Part shown: positions 18,961-26,956 of the stretch, piece by piece
Position numbering within the stretch: position 1 is the first letter of the stretch
Layout of the letters: each line of letters opens with the position of its first letter
Virus record (IMG/VR): IMGVR_UViG_3300010885_028920
Span: 1-49,322 of that record
Source of the DNA: a virus
Strand: one strand, 5' to 3'
Length of the DNA stretch: 49,322 bases
The notes under the pieces: generated by a model
Database searches by the model: none
Seen by the model: only the letters and a program-made list of their open reading frames with translations
Told to the model about the DNA's origin: nothing
Made by a program: the position numbers and the translations under genes

Positions 18961-20439
18961 ATGTCAGTTCATTTTTCATACTTTAATAAGAATAACACAC
19001 TTATAAATGGTTCATATACCAATACAGGAAGAAATCCTGTAACACAATTGTATTTTGGATCACCAAACGACACACTAAACCCTGTTGGTTTCACTAGATT
19101 TATCTTTAATTTGGATTTATCTACCCTACAATCAAAGATATCTTCTGGAGTGGTTAATACCTCAAATTTGGTAACACATACTCTTAGAATGACTAATACG
19201 TCGTCATTTGATACAGAATTGTTGAACACAACAATGTCTGATACATCTAGACGAGCAACATCGTTCGATTTGTTTTTATTTAGAATAACAGGACAAACTT
19301 GGGATGAGGGGGTAGGTTATGATTTTTTAGATACCACGTTATCTAAAACATCCTCAACGGGTCAGTTAACTTTAGATACTTTGGAAACAGATAAGTCATA
19401 TTCTGATAGACCAAGTAATTGGTTTCAACGAACAACGTTATCAGGGTGGACTTCAGCAGGAATTTATAATAATAGAAATACGGCAACAGGTAGTGGTATA
19501 AATTATTCGGCACTTACAATTGTTGATACACAACATTTTGAATTTGGTAATGAAAATATTTCGTTTAATATGACTAACGAAATTAATAGAATATTAACTG
19601 GAACAACAACAGGAGTAACAGGTTATGGAATTGCATATTTACCTGATTTTGAAAATATATCAGGTTTAACTGAAAATTATTCTGTAGGTTTTTTCACTAG
19701 ACACACTCAAACGTTTTATCAACCATTTTTAGAATCAACATACGATGACTTAATTACCGATGATAGAAACTTATTTGTATCTAACAAAACAAATAAACTA
19801 TACCTTTACGTTTATTCTAATGGGAATTATTATAATTTGAATAATAATCCATTGGTTAATATTTATGACCCTAATGATGATATAGTACCGGGTTTGTCAG
19901 CACTTACCACAACTAGAGTTACAAAAGGTATTTATGAAGTCACAATACCACCTATAACCGGATATACAACACCATGTGAATTTAGTGATGTGTGGAGTGG
20001 TCTAACAATAGATGGTAATTCCTTAACAAACATTACTAATTATTTTATTTTACAATCATATTCAAACTACTTTGAAATTGGTACTGAAAGTAGAGAACCT
20101 ACCGAGTATGGATTTGATTTTTACGGGATAAAACAAGATGAAAAAATATTAAATACTGAAATACGTAAAGTCGGTGTGATTGCAAAAAAAGCATACACTT
20201 CACAACAGATACTTAATAAAATACAATGTTATTACAGAGTGTTTGTTAGAGAAGGTCAAACTGAAGTACAAGTTCAAGATTGGACTGAAGTTAATAGAAC
20301 ACCAAATGAGCTTTATTTTATATTTGATACCACAGATAAAATACCTAATGAATATTTTATTGATATAAAGATACTTACATCAGGACAAGTTGATATTTAT
20401 AAAAGAACATTAAAATTTCAAATAGTTAATAGAAAATGA
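18961..20439 (+). CDS. virion structural protein with DNRLRE-like beta domain
   Basis: 492 residues, Thr/Asn/Ser-rich and predicted beta-rich, as expected for a tail or fibre component. The N-terminal 240 residues (GFTRFIFNLDLSTL, VTHTLRMTNTSS, FDLFLFRITGQTWDEGVGY) resemble DNRLRE-type beta sandwiches seen in secreted and phage adhesion proteins. The C-terminal half contains Ig-like beta repeats. The ATG was chosen because an earlier ATG at 18949 is out of frame. A receptor-contact or baseplate role is inferred. Confidence 0.55.
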   Translation: MSVHFSYFNKNNTLINGSYTNTGRNPVTQLYFGSPNDTLNPVGFTRFIFNLDLSTLQSKISSGVVNTSNLVTHTLRMTNTSSFDTELLNTTMSDTSRRATSFDLFLFRITGQTWDEGVGYDFLDTTLSKTSSTGQLTLDTLETDKSYSDRPSNWFQRTTLSGWTSAGIYNNRNTATGSGINYSALTIVDTQHFEFGNENISFNMTNEINRILTGTTTGVTGYGIAYLPDFENISGLTENYSVGFFTRHTQTFYQPFLESTYDDLITDDRNLFVSNKTNKLYLYVYSNGNYYNLNNNPLVNIYDPNDDIVPGLSALTTTRVTKGIYEVTIPPITGYTTPCEFSDVWSGLTIDGNSLTNITNYFILQSYSNYFEIGTESREPTEYGFDFYGIKQDEKILNTEIRKVGVIAKKAYTSQQILNKIQCYYRVFVREGQTEVQVQDWTEVNRTPNELYFIFDTTDKIPNEYFIDIKILTSGQVDIYKRTLKFQIVNRK

Positions 20440-20909
20440 TAACAGATAACCAAATCAGAAAAGCTTTGAGGAGACTTCACGAAGCAGAACACTCAACTGA
20501 AAGATATATGTTTTTCAGTAATTTACAACAAATAAAAAGACAAGCAGAATTGTTATTAGAACAAGATGAACAAATGATTGAATCCATCTTAAATAACGGA
20601 CACGATTGGGCTGATGATCATATCACAGTTGCAAAAGAGAATATGGATCAAGTTTTTGATTTCTTTATGAATGAGATTGAAGGTGATGGTGAACAAGATA
20701 TTGATGATCACTCGTTTCACGATGATATGGTAATGATGGAAGGTCGTAAAAAAACAGGTACTAAATTATGTGCTAGAGGTAAATCAGCCGCTAAGTCTAA
20801 ATTCAAAGTTTATCCTAGCGCTTATGCTAATGGTTACGGGGTACAAGTATGTAAAGGTGAAATGCCAGGATTAGATGGTAAGAAAAGGTGTTCATCACCT
20901 TATTGTTAA
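20436..20909 (+). CDS. hypothetical phage protein with Cys-containing basic C-terminal domain
   Basis: 157 residues. N-terminal helical region, then an acidic linker (HSFHDD) and a C-terminal basic domain (GTKLCARGKSAAKSKFKVYP, ending CKGEMPGLDGKKRCSSPYC) with four Cys. This C-terminal signature occurs in several uncharacterised phage proteins, I think in a DUF5872-type family, but I cannot verify that. It ends the + strand tail block and is followed by a terminator. Confidence 0.6.
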   Translation: MITDNQIRKALRRLHEAEHSTERYMFFSNLQQIKRQAELLLEQDEQMIESILNNGHDWADDHITVAKENMDQVFDFFMNEIEGDGEQDIDDHSFHDDMVMMEGRKKTGTKLCARGKSAAKSKFKVYPSAYANGYGVQVCKGEMPGLDGKKRCSSPYC

Positions 20910-20914
20910 AACAA

Positions 20915-20941
20915 AACCCCCATTTTTTAGTGGGGGTTTTT
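20915..20941. terminator. bidirectional hairpin terminator
   Basis: Arms AACCCCCA (20915-20922) and TGGGGGTT (20931-20938), loop of 8 nt, with A and T runs on the outer sides. It sits between convergent genes and can serve both. Confidence 0.85.
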
Positions 20942-20949
20942 AGTTTATA

Positions 20950-22131
20950 TCAGGATTTATTATACCAACCAACGTAATACGTTCTACCCTCAATTCTATG
21001 ATAGTCATATCTACTATCCTCGGTTAACAAACTGTAATCAGAATCTCTGTAATAATCATCGTATACGTCATCCCAATCAATATAATCTCTAATAGAAAGA
21101 TCTTCTCTTTGTAGATACGAATAAGCATCATCCTCAATATCACTTTTAATAACGGCAAGTAATTCTTCTATCTTTTCATCTAACATACTATGATCAAACC
21201 CCACAGGGTTATCCCTAATAGACTCAATTTCGGTTTCAATCTCTTCTATTCTTTCACTATCCTCATTGGGATCTAAATCATTACGTTCGTTTTCCAATTC
21301 TTGAATTTCACTTAATTGTTCATCACTAAGAACTAATTCATCCGAATCAAAATAATCGGTCGGGTTGTTTTTAATACTCTCTTCTAAATTTTCTCTTTCG
21401 TCGTGCACCACACTATTCCAAACTTGGTACCAATCAATAAAATTTGAAAAATAGTCATCATCATGTCCAGAAAAATCCATTTGTTCAATGTACTCTCTAA
21501 GAGCCTTATCCCATTCATCATCAGTACCTGAAAATACAACATCTTTAGAAACATGATAATTCCCTGCTAAAACGGTAAATTCATATAATACACCATAGTA
21601 AGAACCAGATTCCTTGGATAAGTTAGCTATCGAGTTCTCATTAAAATATTCAACCTCTTCATCATATTTTGCTATAAAATCCTCAACTCGTTTTTTTTTC
21701 TTAGGATCGTTAATGGTCTCGACACGATTTCGTAACTCATCAACTCTCTCAGTGTATTTTTGAAGTCTTTTATATTCATCATACATCTCTTCCCAATTAT
21801 TATATCCAAAAGTTCCATCATCACAAAGGAAATTATAAGCGGCTAAACGTTCAGGCTCATCAGTAAGGTCACCTGACTCCAAAGACTCTTCAGCCTCGGC
21901 TACCATATTATTGTATTTCGCTTCACTATTTTTATGATAACCATAGTCACGGTTAACAGAATAAAATTTTTCTTTAACTTCAGATAAATGTTCAGGATAA
22001 AGACCACTTGTCTCCAACCAATTTATAATCCTATCAAGACGTGATATATTTTTTTCGTACTGTTCAGAAGTATGATACCCCCAACCTAAACTTTTATATC
22101 CTAACTGTTTCAAAAAACGATCAAAATCCAT
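20950..22131 (-). CDS. hypothetical acidic helical protein
   Basis: 393 residues, very rich in Asp, Glu and Tyr, with long charged helices (for example the EIEELEN-type stretch around 270-310) and aromatic DYYRDSDYS motifs at the C terminus. I recognise no domain. It has its own ATATTTAT element (22148-22155) and a terminator downstream, so it is a single-gene unit. The acidic, DNA-mimic-like composition is notable, but a function cannot be assigned. Confidence 0.6.
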   Translation of the reverse strand: MDFDRFLKQLGYKSLGWGYHTSEQYEKNISRLDRIINWLETSGLYPEHLSEVKEKFYSVNRDYGYHKNSEAKYNNMVAEAEESLESGDLTDEPERLAAYNFLCDDGTFGYNNWEEMYDEYKRLQKYTERVDELRNRVETINDPKKKKRVEDFIAKYDEEVEYFNENSIANLSKESGSYYGVLYEFTVLAGNYHVSKDVVFSGTDDEWDKALREYIEQMDFSGHDDDYFSNFIDWYQVWNSVVHDERENLEESIKNNPTDYFDSDELVLSDEQLSEIQELENERNDLDPNEDSERIEEIETEIESIRDNPVGFDHSMLDEKIEELLAVIKSDIEDDAYSYLQREDLSIRDYIDWDDVYDDYYRDSDYSLLTEDSRYDYHRIEGRTYYVGWYNKS

Positions 22132-22147
22132 AAAAAACCTTTATCTA

Positions 22148-22155
22148 ATAAATAT
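22148..22155 (-). promoter_or_regulatory. ATATTTAT motif (candidate late promoter)
   Basis: On the minus strand TTGATATTTATTAG, 16 nt before the ATG of the gene ending at 20950. Confidence 0.5.
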
Positions 22156-22188
22156 CAAAACAATAGTAAAAAAAAAGTTAAAATATTT

Positions 22189-22219
22189 TTTGGTAATTCA
22201 AAAAATACCATTACCTTTG
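22189..22219 (+). promoter_or_regulatory. Bacteroidota-type housekeeping promoter
   Basis: TTTG (22189-22192), 19-nt spacer, TACCTTTG (22212-22219). This matches the TTTG / TAnnTTTG consensus of Bacteroidota primary sigma promoters. The ATG at 22241 follows after 21 nt. Confidence 0.75.
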
Positions 22220-22240
22220 TCTTATCAAATCAAATAAACT

Positions 22241-22681
22241 ATGACAATTAAATCCTACTTCAAAAGAATCGGAATGAGAATGTTTTACCGATTCAAGATT
22301 CTTGTTAAACGAGGTATTTGGGAAGATGAACCTGTAAATGGTTCTTCAATTCAAACAAATGCCACAAATATCTGTAGAAGAACAATGCATCTACAAGATT
22401 CAGAATTGTTATACGCACCAATGTCACAAAAACGATACATCCGAAACGAAAAGTTAGGTATTTTTATCATCATCAAAGATAAACAAATAGATATCGTAAA
22501 TCACGTTTATCACTATAACGTTGAGTTATCCAATAAAAATATTGAACGAGTAATCGGAATGTTCGATAGAGAAACAGAACTCAGGAGAACAACCTACGAA
22601 AAAGAAATGTTATCACAAATAGGTCACTCATTAGAGACCATTTTAGAACACGTAAAGGGTACCAAATTAACCATCGAATAA
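22241..22681 (+). CDS. hypothetical protein, probably early-expressed
   Basis: 146 residues, basic at the N terminus (SYFKRIGMRMFYRFKILVKRG), then a central beta-rich part (KLGIFIIIKDKQIDIVNHVY) and a C-terminal helix. No domain recognised. It has a strong host-type promoter and no ATATTTAT motif, which suggests early expression. A transposase remnant lies just downstream. Confidence 0.6.
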   Translation: MTIKSYFKRIGMRMFYRFKILVKRGIWEDEPVNGSSIQTNATNICRRTMHLQDSELLYAPMSQKRYIRNEKLGIFIIIKDKQIDIVNHVYHYNVELSNKNIERVIGMFDRETELRRTTYEKEMLSQIGHSLETILEHVKGTKLTIE

Positions 22682-22717
22682 ATTCAATCTGTATTTTTAA
22701 TTCATCTGAACCTTTGA

Positions 22718-22813
22718 TTAGAAAAAACTTTTTGGTCTGATGGTTATTTTGCTTGTTCAATTGGTGAAGCGTCACCAAAAACAATCAGAGAATATATTTT
22801 AAATCAAGGTTAA
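22718..22813 (+). pseudogene. 3' remnant of an IS200-type TnpA transposase
   Basis: An open stretch of 31 codons directly after an in-frame TGA reads TFWSDGYFACSIGEASPKTI and ends REYILNQG-stop. This matches the conserved C-terminal end of IS200/IS605 Y1 transposases (FWxxGYFxxSxG...IxxYIxNQ). No start codon, HUH motif or catalytic Tyr region is present upstream, so this is a decayed fragment. No flanking insertion-sequence ends are evident. Confidence 0.65.
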
Positions 22814-22852
22814 AAATATTTTTTCAGAAAAATCGTTTTTTTTTTTTGATAG

Positions 22853-22860
22853 ATATTTAT
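22853..22860 (+). promoter_or_regulatory. ATATTTAT motif (candidate late promoter)
   Basis: GATAGATATTTATATT, 15 nt before the ATG at 22876 and directly after a long T run. Confidence 0.5.
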
Positions 22861-22875
22861 ATTAAAAATATAATT

Positions 22876-23223
22876 ATGAAAAAAGTAGTAAGACTAACTG
22901 AATCAGATTTGACAAGAATAGTAAAGAGGGTTATATTAGAAAATGAGAATTCAAAAATTAAAGAGTTTGTGGATGTATTTAAACCACTTGGTGTTATGTG
23001 GACTCAAAATAAATTTGATGATAAAGCGTATCTATCCCCTTCAATTGAAGTTGGGATTGGTGACAGACTTTCTTTCAACCGAATAAATAGACCTGAAATT
23101 AAATGTAAATTAAAAAGGGATGGTAATACTATTCTGTGTCAAGACAAGAATGGAATTACTAACTTTAATTTAACTACAGAATTTGTGAAATTTAAAAAAT
23201 GGATATCTAACTATGAGTATTAA
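22876..23223 (+). CDS. hypothetical protein with RLTESDLxRIVKRV leader
   Basis: 115 residues from ATG 22876; a TTG further up lies in the T run and promoter motif. The N terminus MKKVVRLTESDLTRIVKRVI-LENE is an amphipathic basic helix of a kind I associate with several small proteins of large Bacteroidota or marine phages. The rest is a small beta-rich domain with two Cys. The leader ends I-L-E-N-E, similar to prohead-protease sites, so it could be a capsid-targeting leader (inference). Terminator downstream. Confidence 0.6.
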   Translation: MKKVVRLTESDLTRIVKRVILENENSKIKEFVDVFKPLGVMWTQNKFDDKAYLSPSIEVGIGDRLSFNRINRPEIKCKLKRDGNTILCQDKNGITNFNLTTEFVKFKKWISNYEY

Positions 23224-23254
23224 TATAATTGTAAAACACAAAACCACCTTTCAT

Positions 23255-23282
23255 CCCACAAACTAAAGATTTGTGGGTTTTT
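23255..23282 (+). terminator. hairpin terminator
   Basis: CCCACAAA (23255-23262) pairs with TTTGTGGG (23270-23277), followed by TTTTTC. It ends the transcript of the gene at 22876. Confidence 0.8.
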
Positions 23283-23301
23283 CGGTGGAGTTATATAAAA
23301 C

Positions 23302-23329
23302 AAAAAACGGGACTTAAATCCCGTTTTTT
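23302..23329. terminator. bidirectional hairpin terminator
   Basis: AAAAAACGGGA (23302-23312) and TCCCGTTTTTT (23319-23329) form an 11-bp stem with a 6-nt loop. It abuts the stop of the minus-strand gene ending at 23330. Confidence 0.85.
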
Positions 23330-24232
23330 TTATTTCTTAAGTTCAGATAAGAGTGATTGTCTTACCATTATTTTTATATTTTCGGAAATACTCTCATTCT
23401 TTTTCTTTGGTTTATAAGAAACCATTTTTGGTTTATTACCCGTACCTGTTTTATTGTGAGTTTTTTCAGCCTTTCGTTTCTGAGCACAAGCAGATTTCTT
23501 CTGTGAATCCGACATCTTACTCGCAACACCCACTGCTCTACATTTAGGATAACCACGATCAGACGCCTCAGGTCTACCACATGGTGGATGCTTACCATCA
23601 ACCTTTCGACATATATTTACCCAAGGACCCTTCGGTTGTTTAGAACCTTTAGGTTTTTTCTTAGTACCAAACCACACAGCCAAATCTTCATTTATTGAAT
23701 GGGGTTCATTGATATCAAGATCATACGTACCATCCTCACCTTTTTCCCAAACACCAACGATTCTTTTCAAATTATTACGTAAAGTGTTTTTAACTTTTTC
23801 ATCATTGACAGGATGATCCGAAAACTCAGTAAAAGGTCCTAACTCTTGTTTCTTCCATTTTTTTATACCAATTTCCGCAGGCCCATTATATTCACCAGCC
23901 GTTACCGATGTACTTTTTTCAAAAATTAAATCGTATCTTTTATCAACACTCTCGTCGTTTTGTTGGAAATGTGTTGTATGATACTTTTCACTATTTCTTG
24001 ACATTTTTTCCATTTTATCAGCAACAGACTTACTAACATCTAATGCACCATCTAAACTATCGTAATTTAATTGTGGGTTATCAAAATGAGATATCTCAAT
24101 ATCATATGGATGTAATGTGGTTTTTTTCCATTTTTTTAATCCTAAAGATAACGGCATTGCAAATTGTCCCGCATGACCACCAGTTCCAATTCCCTCATCT
24201 AAAACTTTCTTAATAGTTTCCTTTAAACTCAT
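23330..24232 (-). CDS. hypothetical basic phage protein with duplicated motif and Cys-rich domain
   Basis: 300 residues. The first half holds two related segments, each with a G-rich start and I/L-G-[LI]-KKWKK (about 29-37 and 123-130), suggesting an internal duplication. The second half has WVNICRKVDGKHPPCGRPEA followed by YPKCRAV and KSACAQKRKAEK, a Cys/basic signature shared by many uncharacterised phage proteins. The N terminus has VLDE followed by G, resembling a T4-type prohead protease site (L/I-x-E then G/A). Possibly a DNA-binding internal head protein; this is inference. Confidence 0.6.
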   Translation of the reverse strand: MSLKETIKKVLDEGIGTGGHAGQFAMPLSLGLKKWKKTTLHPYDIEISHFDNPQLNYDSLDGALDVSKSVADKMEKMSRNSEKYHTTHFQQNDESVDKRYDLIFEKSTSVTAGEYNGPAEIGIKKWKKQELGPFTEFSDHPVNDEKVKNTLRNNLKRIVGVWEKGEDGTYDLDINEPHSINEDLAVWFGTKKKPKGSKQPKGPWVNICRKVDGKHPPCGRPEASDRGYPKCRAVGVASKMSDSQKKSACAQKRKAEKTHNKTGTGNKPKMVSYKPKKKNESISENIKIMVRQSLLSELKK

Positions 24233-24236
24233 ACTG

Positions 24237-24244
24237 ATAAATAT
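24237..24244 (-). promoter_or_regulatory. ATATTTAT motif (candidate late promoter)
   Basis: Minus strand AGGATATTTATCAGTATG: 4 nt between motif and ATG of the gene ending at 23330. Confidence 0.5.
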
Positions 24245-24251
24245 CCTTAAA

Positions 24252-24283
24252 ATAAAAAAGGTCAGATTTCTCTAACCTTTTTT
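24252..24283 (-). terminator. hairpin terminator overlapping the HNH gene 3' end
   Basis: AAAAAAGGT-C-AGA (from 24254) pairs with TCT-A-ACCTTTTTT around loop TTTC, with one C/A mismatch. The last codons of the HNH gene lie in the stem. Nearly identical to the terminator at 25011. Confidence 0.8.
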
Positions 24284-24957
24284 ATGGTATTCGATTTTCT
24301 TATATTTTCATCACTCCACAATGGTTGTAAATTAGATAAACACCAACACTTCATAAACTCATTATCCCCAATTTCATTTATCTCGAATGAAGTTATTGGT
24401 AATATATGGTCAACATGCCACTTACCATAATTATCCCACGACATATCACCTGTAAACTTACTCTCTAAATGGTCTATAAGTTGTTGGGGTGAATATTTTA
24501 AAACTTCAAAATAATGTCCATTTTTTTCTACATTATTTTCTTTAAGAACCTGATAAATAGCTGTTCTAAAATTGGAGATTAACTTATATAGGGGGTCATT
24601 AGCTTTACGAGTTCTTTCGTAATTACGTTTGGTCTTTCGTAATTTATCACGATTCTCTTCTCTCCATTTTTTTTGATATTCATTCCACTTTTCCTTATTT
24701 TCTTCATACCATTTTTTATGTTTATCAGATAATTTTTTTTTATTTTTTTCTCTATATTTTTTTTCGGCAACTTTTTTACCCCCTATAAATCGTCTACCGG
24801 AAAGGCCTAATTTAGCATTGTTTTCCCTTAAAACTCTTAAAATAACAGGTTTAGATAAACCAGTTTTTTGTGATATTGATTGTGAACCTAATAATTCGTC
24901 ATTATACATTTTAAGAATATTAATTAATTCTTCTTCAGATGGGATATATTTCTTCAT
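24262..24957 (-). CDS. free-standing HNH homing-type endonuclease
   Basis: 231 residues from ATG 24957. An N-terminal helix-turn-helix-like segment (SQSISQKTGLSKPVILRVLR), a long Lys/Glu-rich linker, and an HNH nuclease core: YGKWHVDHILPITSF (about 186-200) and CWCLSNLQPLWSDENIRKSN at the end (H-x-DH, N and the terminal N/K of the fold). Such genes move between phage genomes as homing endonucleases. It lies between a small gene and the major capsid gene, flanked by two nearly identical terminators, as expected for a cassette insertion. Confidence 0.85.
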   Translation of the reverse strand: MKKYIPSEEELINILKMYNDELLGSQSISQKTGLSKPVILRVLRENNAKLGLSGRRFIGGKKVAEKKYREKNKKKLSDKHKKWYEENKEKWNEYQKKWREENRDKLRKTKRNYERTRKANDPLYKLISNFRTAIYQVLKENNVEKNGHYFEVLKYSPQQLIDHLESKFTGDMSWDNYGKWHVDHILPITSFEINEIGDNEFMKCWCLSNLQPLWSDENIRKSNTIKKVREI

Positions 24958-24961
24958 AATA

Positions 24962-24969
24962 ATAAATAT
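24962..24969 (-). promoter_or_regulatory. ATATTTAT motif (candidate late promoter)
   Basis: Minus strand TTATATTTATTATTATG, 4 nt before the HNH gene ATG. Confidence 0.45.
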
Positions 24970-25010
24970 AATACATACGACCAAAAAATCAACTATTACT
25001 TAAAGAAACA

Positions 25011-25038
25011 AAAAAAGGTCAGATTTCTCTGACCTTTT
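25011..25038 (-). terminator. major capsid gene terminator
   Basis: GGTCAGA (25018-25024), loop TTTC, TCTGACC (25029-25035), flanked by A and T runs. It ends the head-gene transcript after the capsid gene. Confidence 0.85.
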
Positions 25039-25059
25039 GTTAAAAATTAGTTCAATTTA

Positions 25060-26922
25060 TTATCTCAATTCTCTCAAATCGAATGTTCTAACACCATCTA
25101 CGGTAATTCTGCCATAGAAGCGATTGTTCACCATCTTCTTCGCGTAACGAGTCATGATACCCTTGATAGGAGTAAAGTTAAATGGGTTATACATAGTTGG
25201 AGTTAATTGTAGAGGTACATATGGTGCGTAAACGTAACCAGTATCCAATAGAGAAGTACCTTTGTGACCCATCAACACTTGGTTTGCAGGGAAGTAAGGA
25301 TCTCTATACACTTGATAACGACCCGCTAATGTACCAACTCTTTCAATACCCATGTTGTACTGATCTTGCTCAGGAGCCGCGTTTGATACGTGGAAATACT
25401 CCAAATCGTCAAAGATAGCAGATACTTCAGAAGATACAACGATCCAGTTAGCACCACCTCTCAAAGTTGATTTGTGAATTTGAGCAGAGATTTGGTTAAT
25501 TGCAGTGATAAGAGTTTGATTCCAGTCCTTTTGAGTGTAAGGAGCAAACGAAGTTGAAGAAATTCTCTTCCAACCGTTATAATCCCATCTCAAATTCCAA
25601 GCAGCACCTTTTCTAAGGTCACGAAGAATTTCACGGTCAATTTCAGCAGCAACTTGTTCAGATAACAAAGCTGTCAATTCAGCTTCAGCATCGATGTTGT
25701 GGAAAGCCGCAACGTCTTGTGCCAATTCAGGAGACCATTGTGCTCTTAATTTTCTTTCAGTTACAGATACTGTTACAGAATCCAACTCGAAAGAAACTTC
25801 ACCAATTTTATCTTCAAATTCAAGTTCTTGGTAACGTCTGTAAACCGCTCTAAATGATGTGTTAATAGCTGTTTGTGAAGAGAAAGTCACACCTGTGTAA
25901 CCATCAAGAGAGTTAGCACCAAATGTTGCTGGTGATGTCAAATCAACTTCCAAATAGATAATACCATTTGCTGAAGCGATATTAAAGAATGACCCACCAT
26001 TACCAGGTGTATTTGTTGACAATGTATTGTTGTTAAAGTTTGTGGTCGTATTAGTACCATATTGAACAATACCTTTACCATATTGTTGTGTAACAACACG
26101 GAACAAGTAAGGATTATATTGGTTTGATGAAGTGAATGGGTTACCTGTAGAACCAACGATTCTTAAATCAGATAAGAAACTTTCAGTATCCATTTCTTGA
26201 CCATCAGGTCCAATCAATTTTCCATCACCAATATTAGAGAAACCTGACATACCAATGATTACTTTTTTGGTATTAGCATCAAAACCATAACCTGAAACCG
26301 CTAAATTACCATTACTATCCCAAGCAAATGTTGCAGTGTCCGCAGTTACCAAAAACCAAGGACCTTTTGAATAGTCAAATAAACCTGCAGGATCTAATCC
26401 AGGTTCAGTACCTTCATAAAATAAATCATAAAGATTCTTAGAATATGTGTTATTATAGTTACCAGCTCCAACAGTAGTGGTATAACCACCATTTGGATCA
26501 CCAGGATAGTTACCAGGAGAACCGATTGGTGGGATATGGTTTCCTGACTTAGCACCATTCTCCCAATAATTAGTACCACCAGAATAACCTTGGATTTTAG
26601 GTACGAAGTAGAACAATTTACCGATAGGTAAGTTCATCGCTTGTACAGAAACGATATCATTCGCCAACAACTTAGAGAATACACGTCTGATGATTGGAAA
26701 TACAACTGTCTCAAAAGAACCTGAATCCGCTGTTGTAGTTGATTCGTTAATTAAGAAAGATGCTTGGTTTTCGTATAATTGAGCCATATTTTCTTTTAAG
26801 TGGCCGCTCAAACCTTCAAGGAACCCAAGTTTGTTCCATTTGTTAATTGTATCTTCTTTGATAACTTTAAGGTGCTTAAGACCAATGTTACCAACAAGAC
26901 CGCTTTCTAATAATGCTCCCAT
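25060..26922 (-). CDS. 23: major capsid protein, T4 gp23-like
   Basis: 620 residues. HK97-fold capsid protein of the gp23 group. The N-terminal LKVIKEDTINKWNKLGFLEGLSG-type helix, MAQLYENQASFLINE and then VFPIIRRVFSKLLANDIVSVQAM align with gp23. At the C terminus, RYQVYRDPYFP, LMGHKGTS and YAPYVPLQLTPT are conserved capsid segments. The T4 protein is cleaved by gp21 after an Ile-x-Glu; here I-N-E60 followed by Ser is the likely site, leaving about 560 residues. It is longer than T4 gp23 because of a Gly/Asn-rich insertion around 110-300. Scaffold and protease genes lie directly upstream, as in T4. Confidence 0.95.
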   Translation of the reverse strand: MGALLESGLVGNIGLKHLKVIKEDTINKWNKLGFLEGLSGHLKENMAQLYENQASFLINESTTTADSGSFETVVFPIIRRVFSKLLANDIVSVQAMNLPIGKLFYFVPKIQGYSGGTNYWENGAKSGNHIPPIGSPGNYPGDPNGGYTTTVGAGNYNNTYSKNLYDLFYEGTEPGLDPAGLFDYSKGPWFLVTADTATFAWDSNGNLAVSGYGFDANTKKVIIGMSGFSNIGDGKLIGPDGQEMDTESFLSDLRIVGSTGNPFTSSNQYNPYLFRVVTQQYGKGIVQYGTNTTTNFNNNTLSTNTPGNGGSFFNIASANGIIYLEVDLTSPATFGANSLDGYTGVTFSSQTAINTSFRAVYRRYQELEFEDKIGEVSFELDSVTVSVTERKLRAQWSPELAQDVAAFHNIDAEAELTALLSEQVAAEIDREILRDLRKGAAWNLRWDYNGWKRISSTSFAPYTQKDWNQTLITAINQISAQIHKSTLRGGANWIVVSSEVSAIFDDLEYFHVSNAAPEQDQYNMGIERVGTLAGRYQVYRDPYFPANQVLMGHKGTSLLDTGYVYAPYVPLQLTPTMYNPFNFTPIKGIMTRYAKKMVNNRFYGRITVDGVRTFDLRELR

Positions 26923-26956
26923 TTTAATTTTTATTTAAGGAAATTTATTTTTTTTG

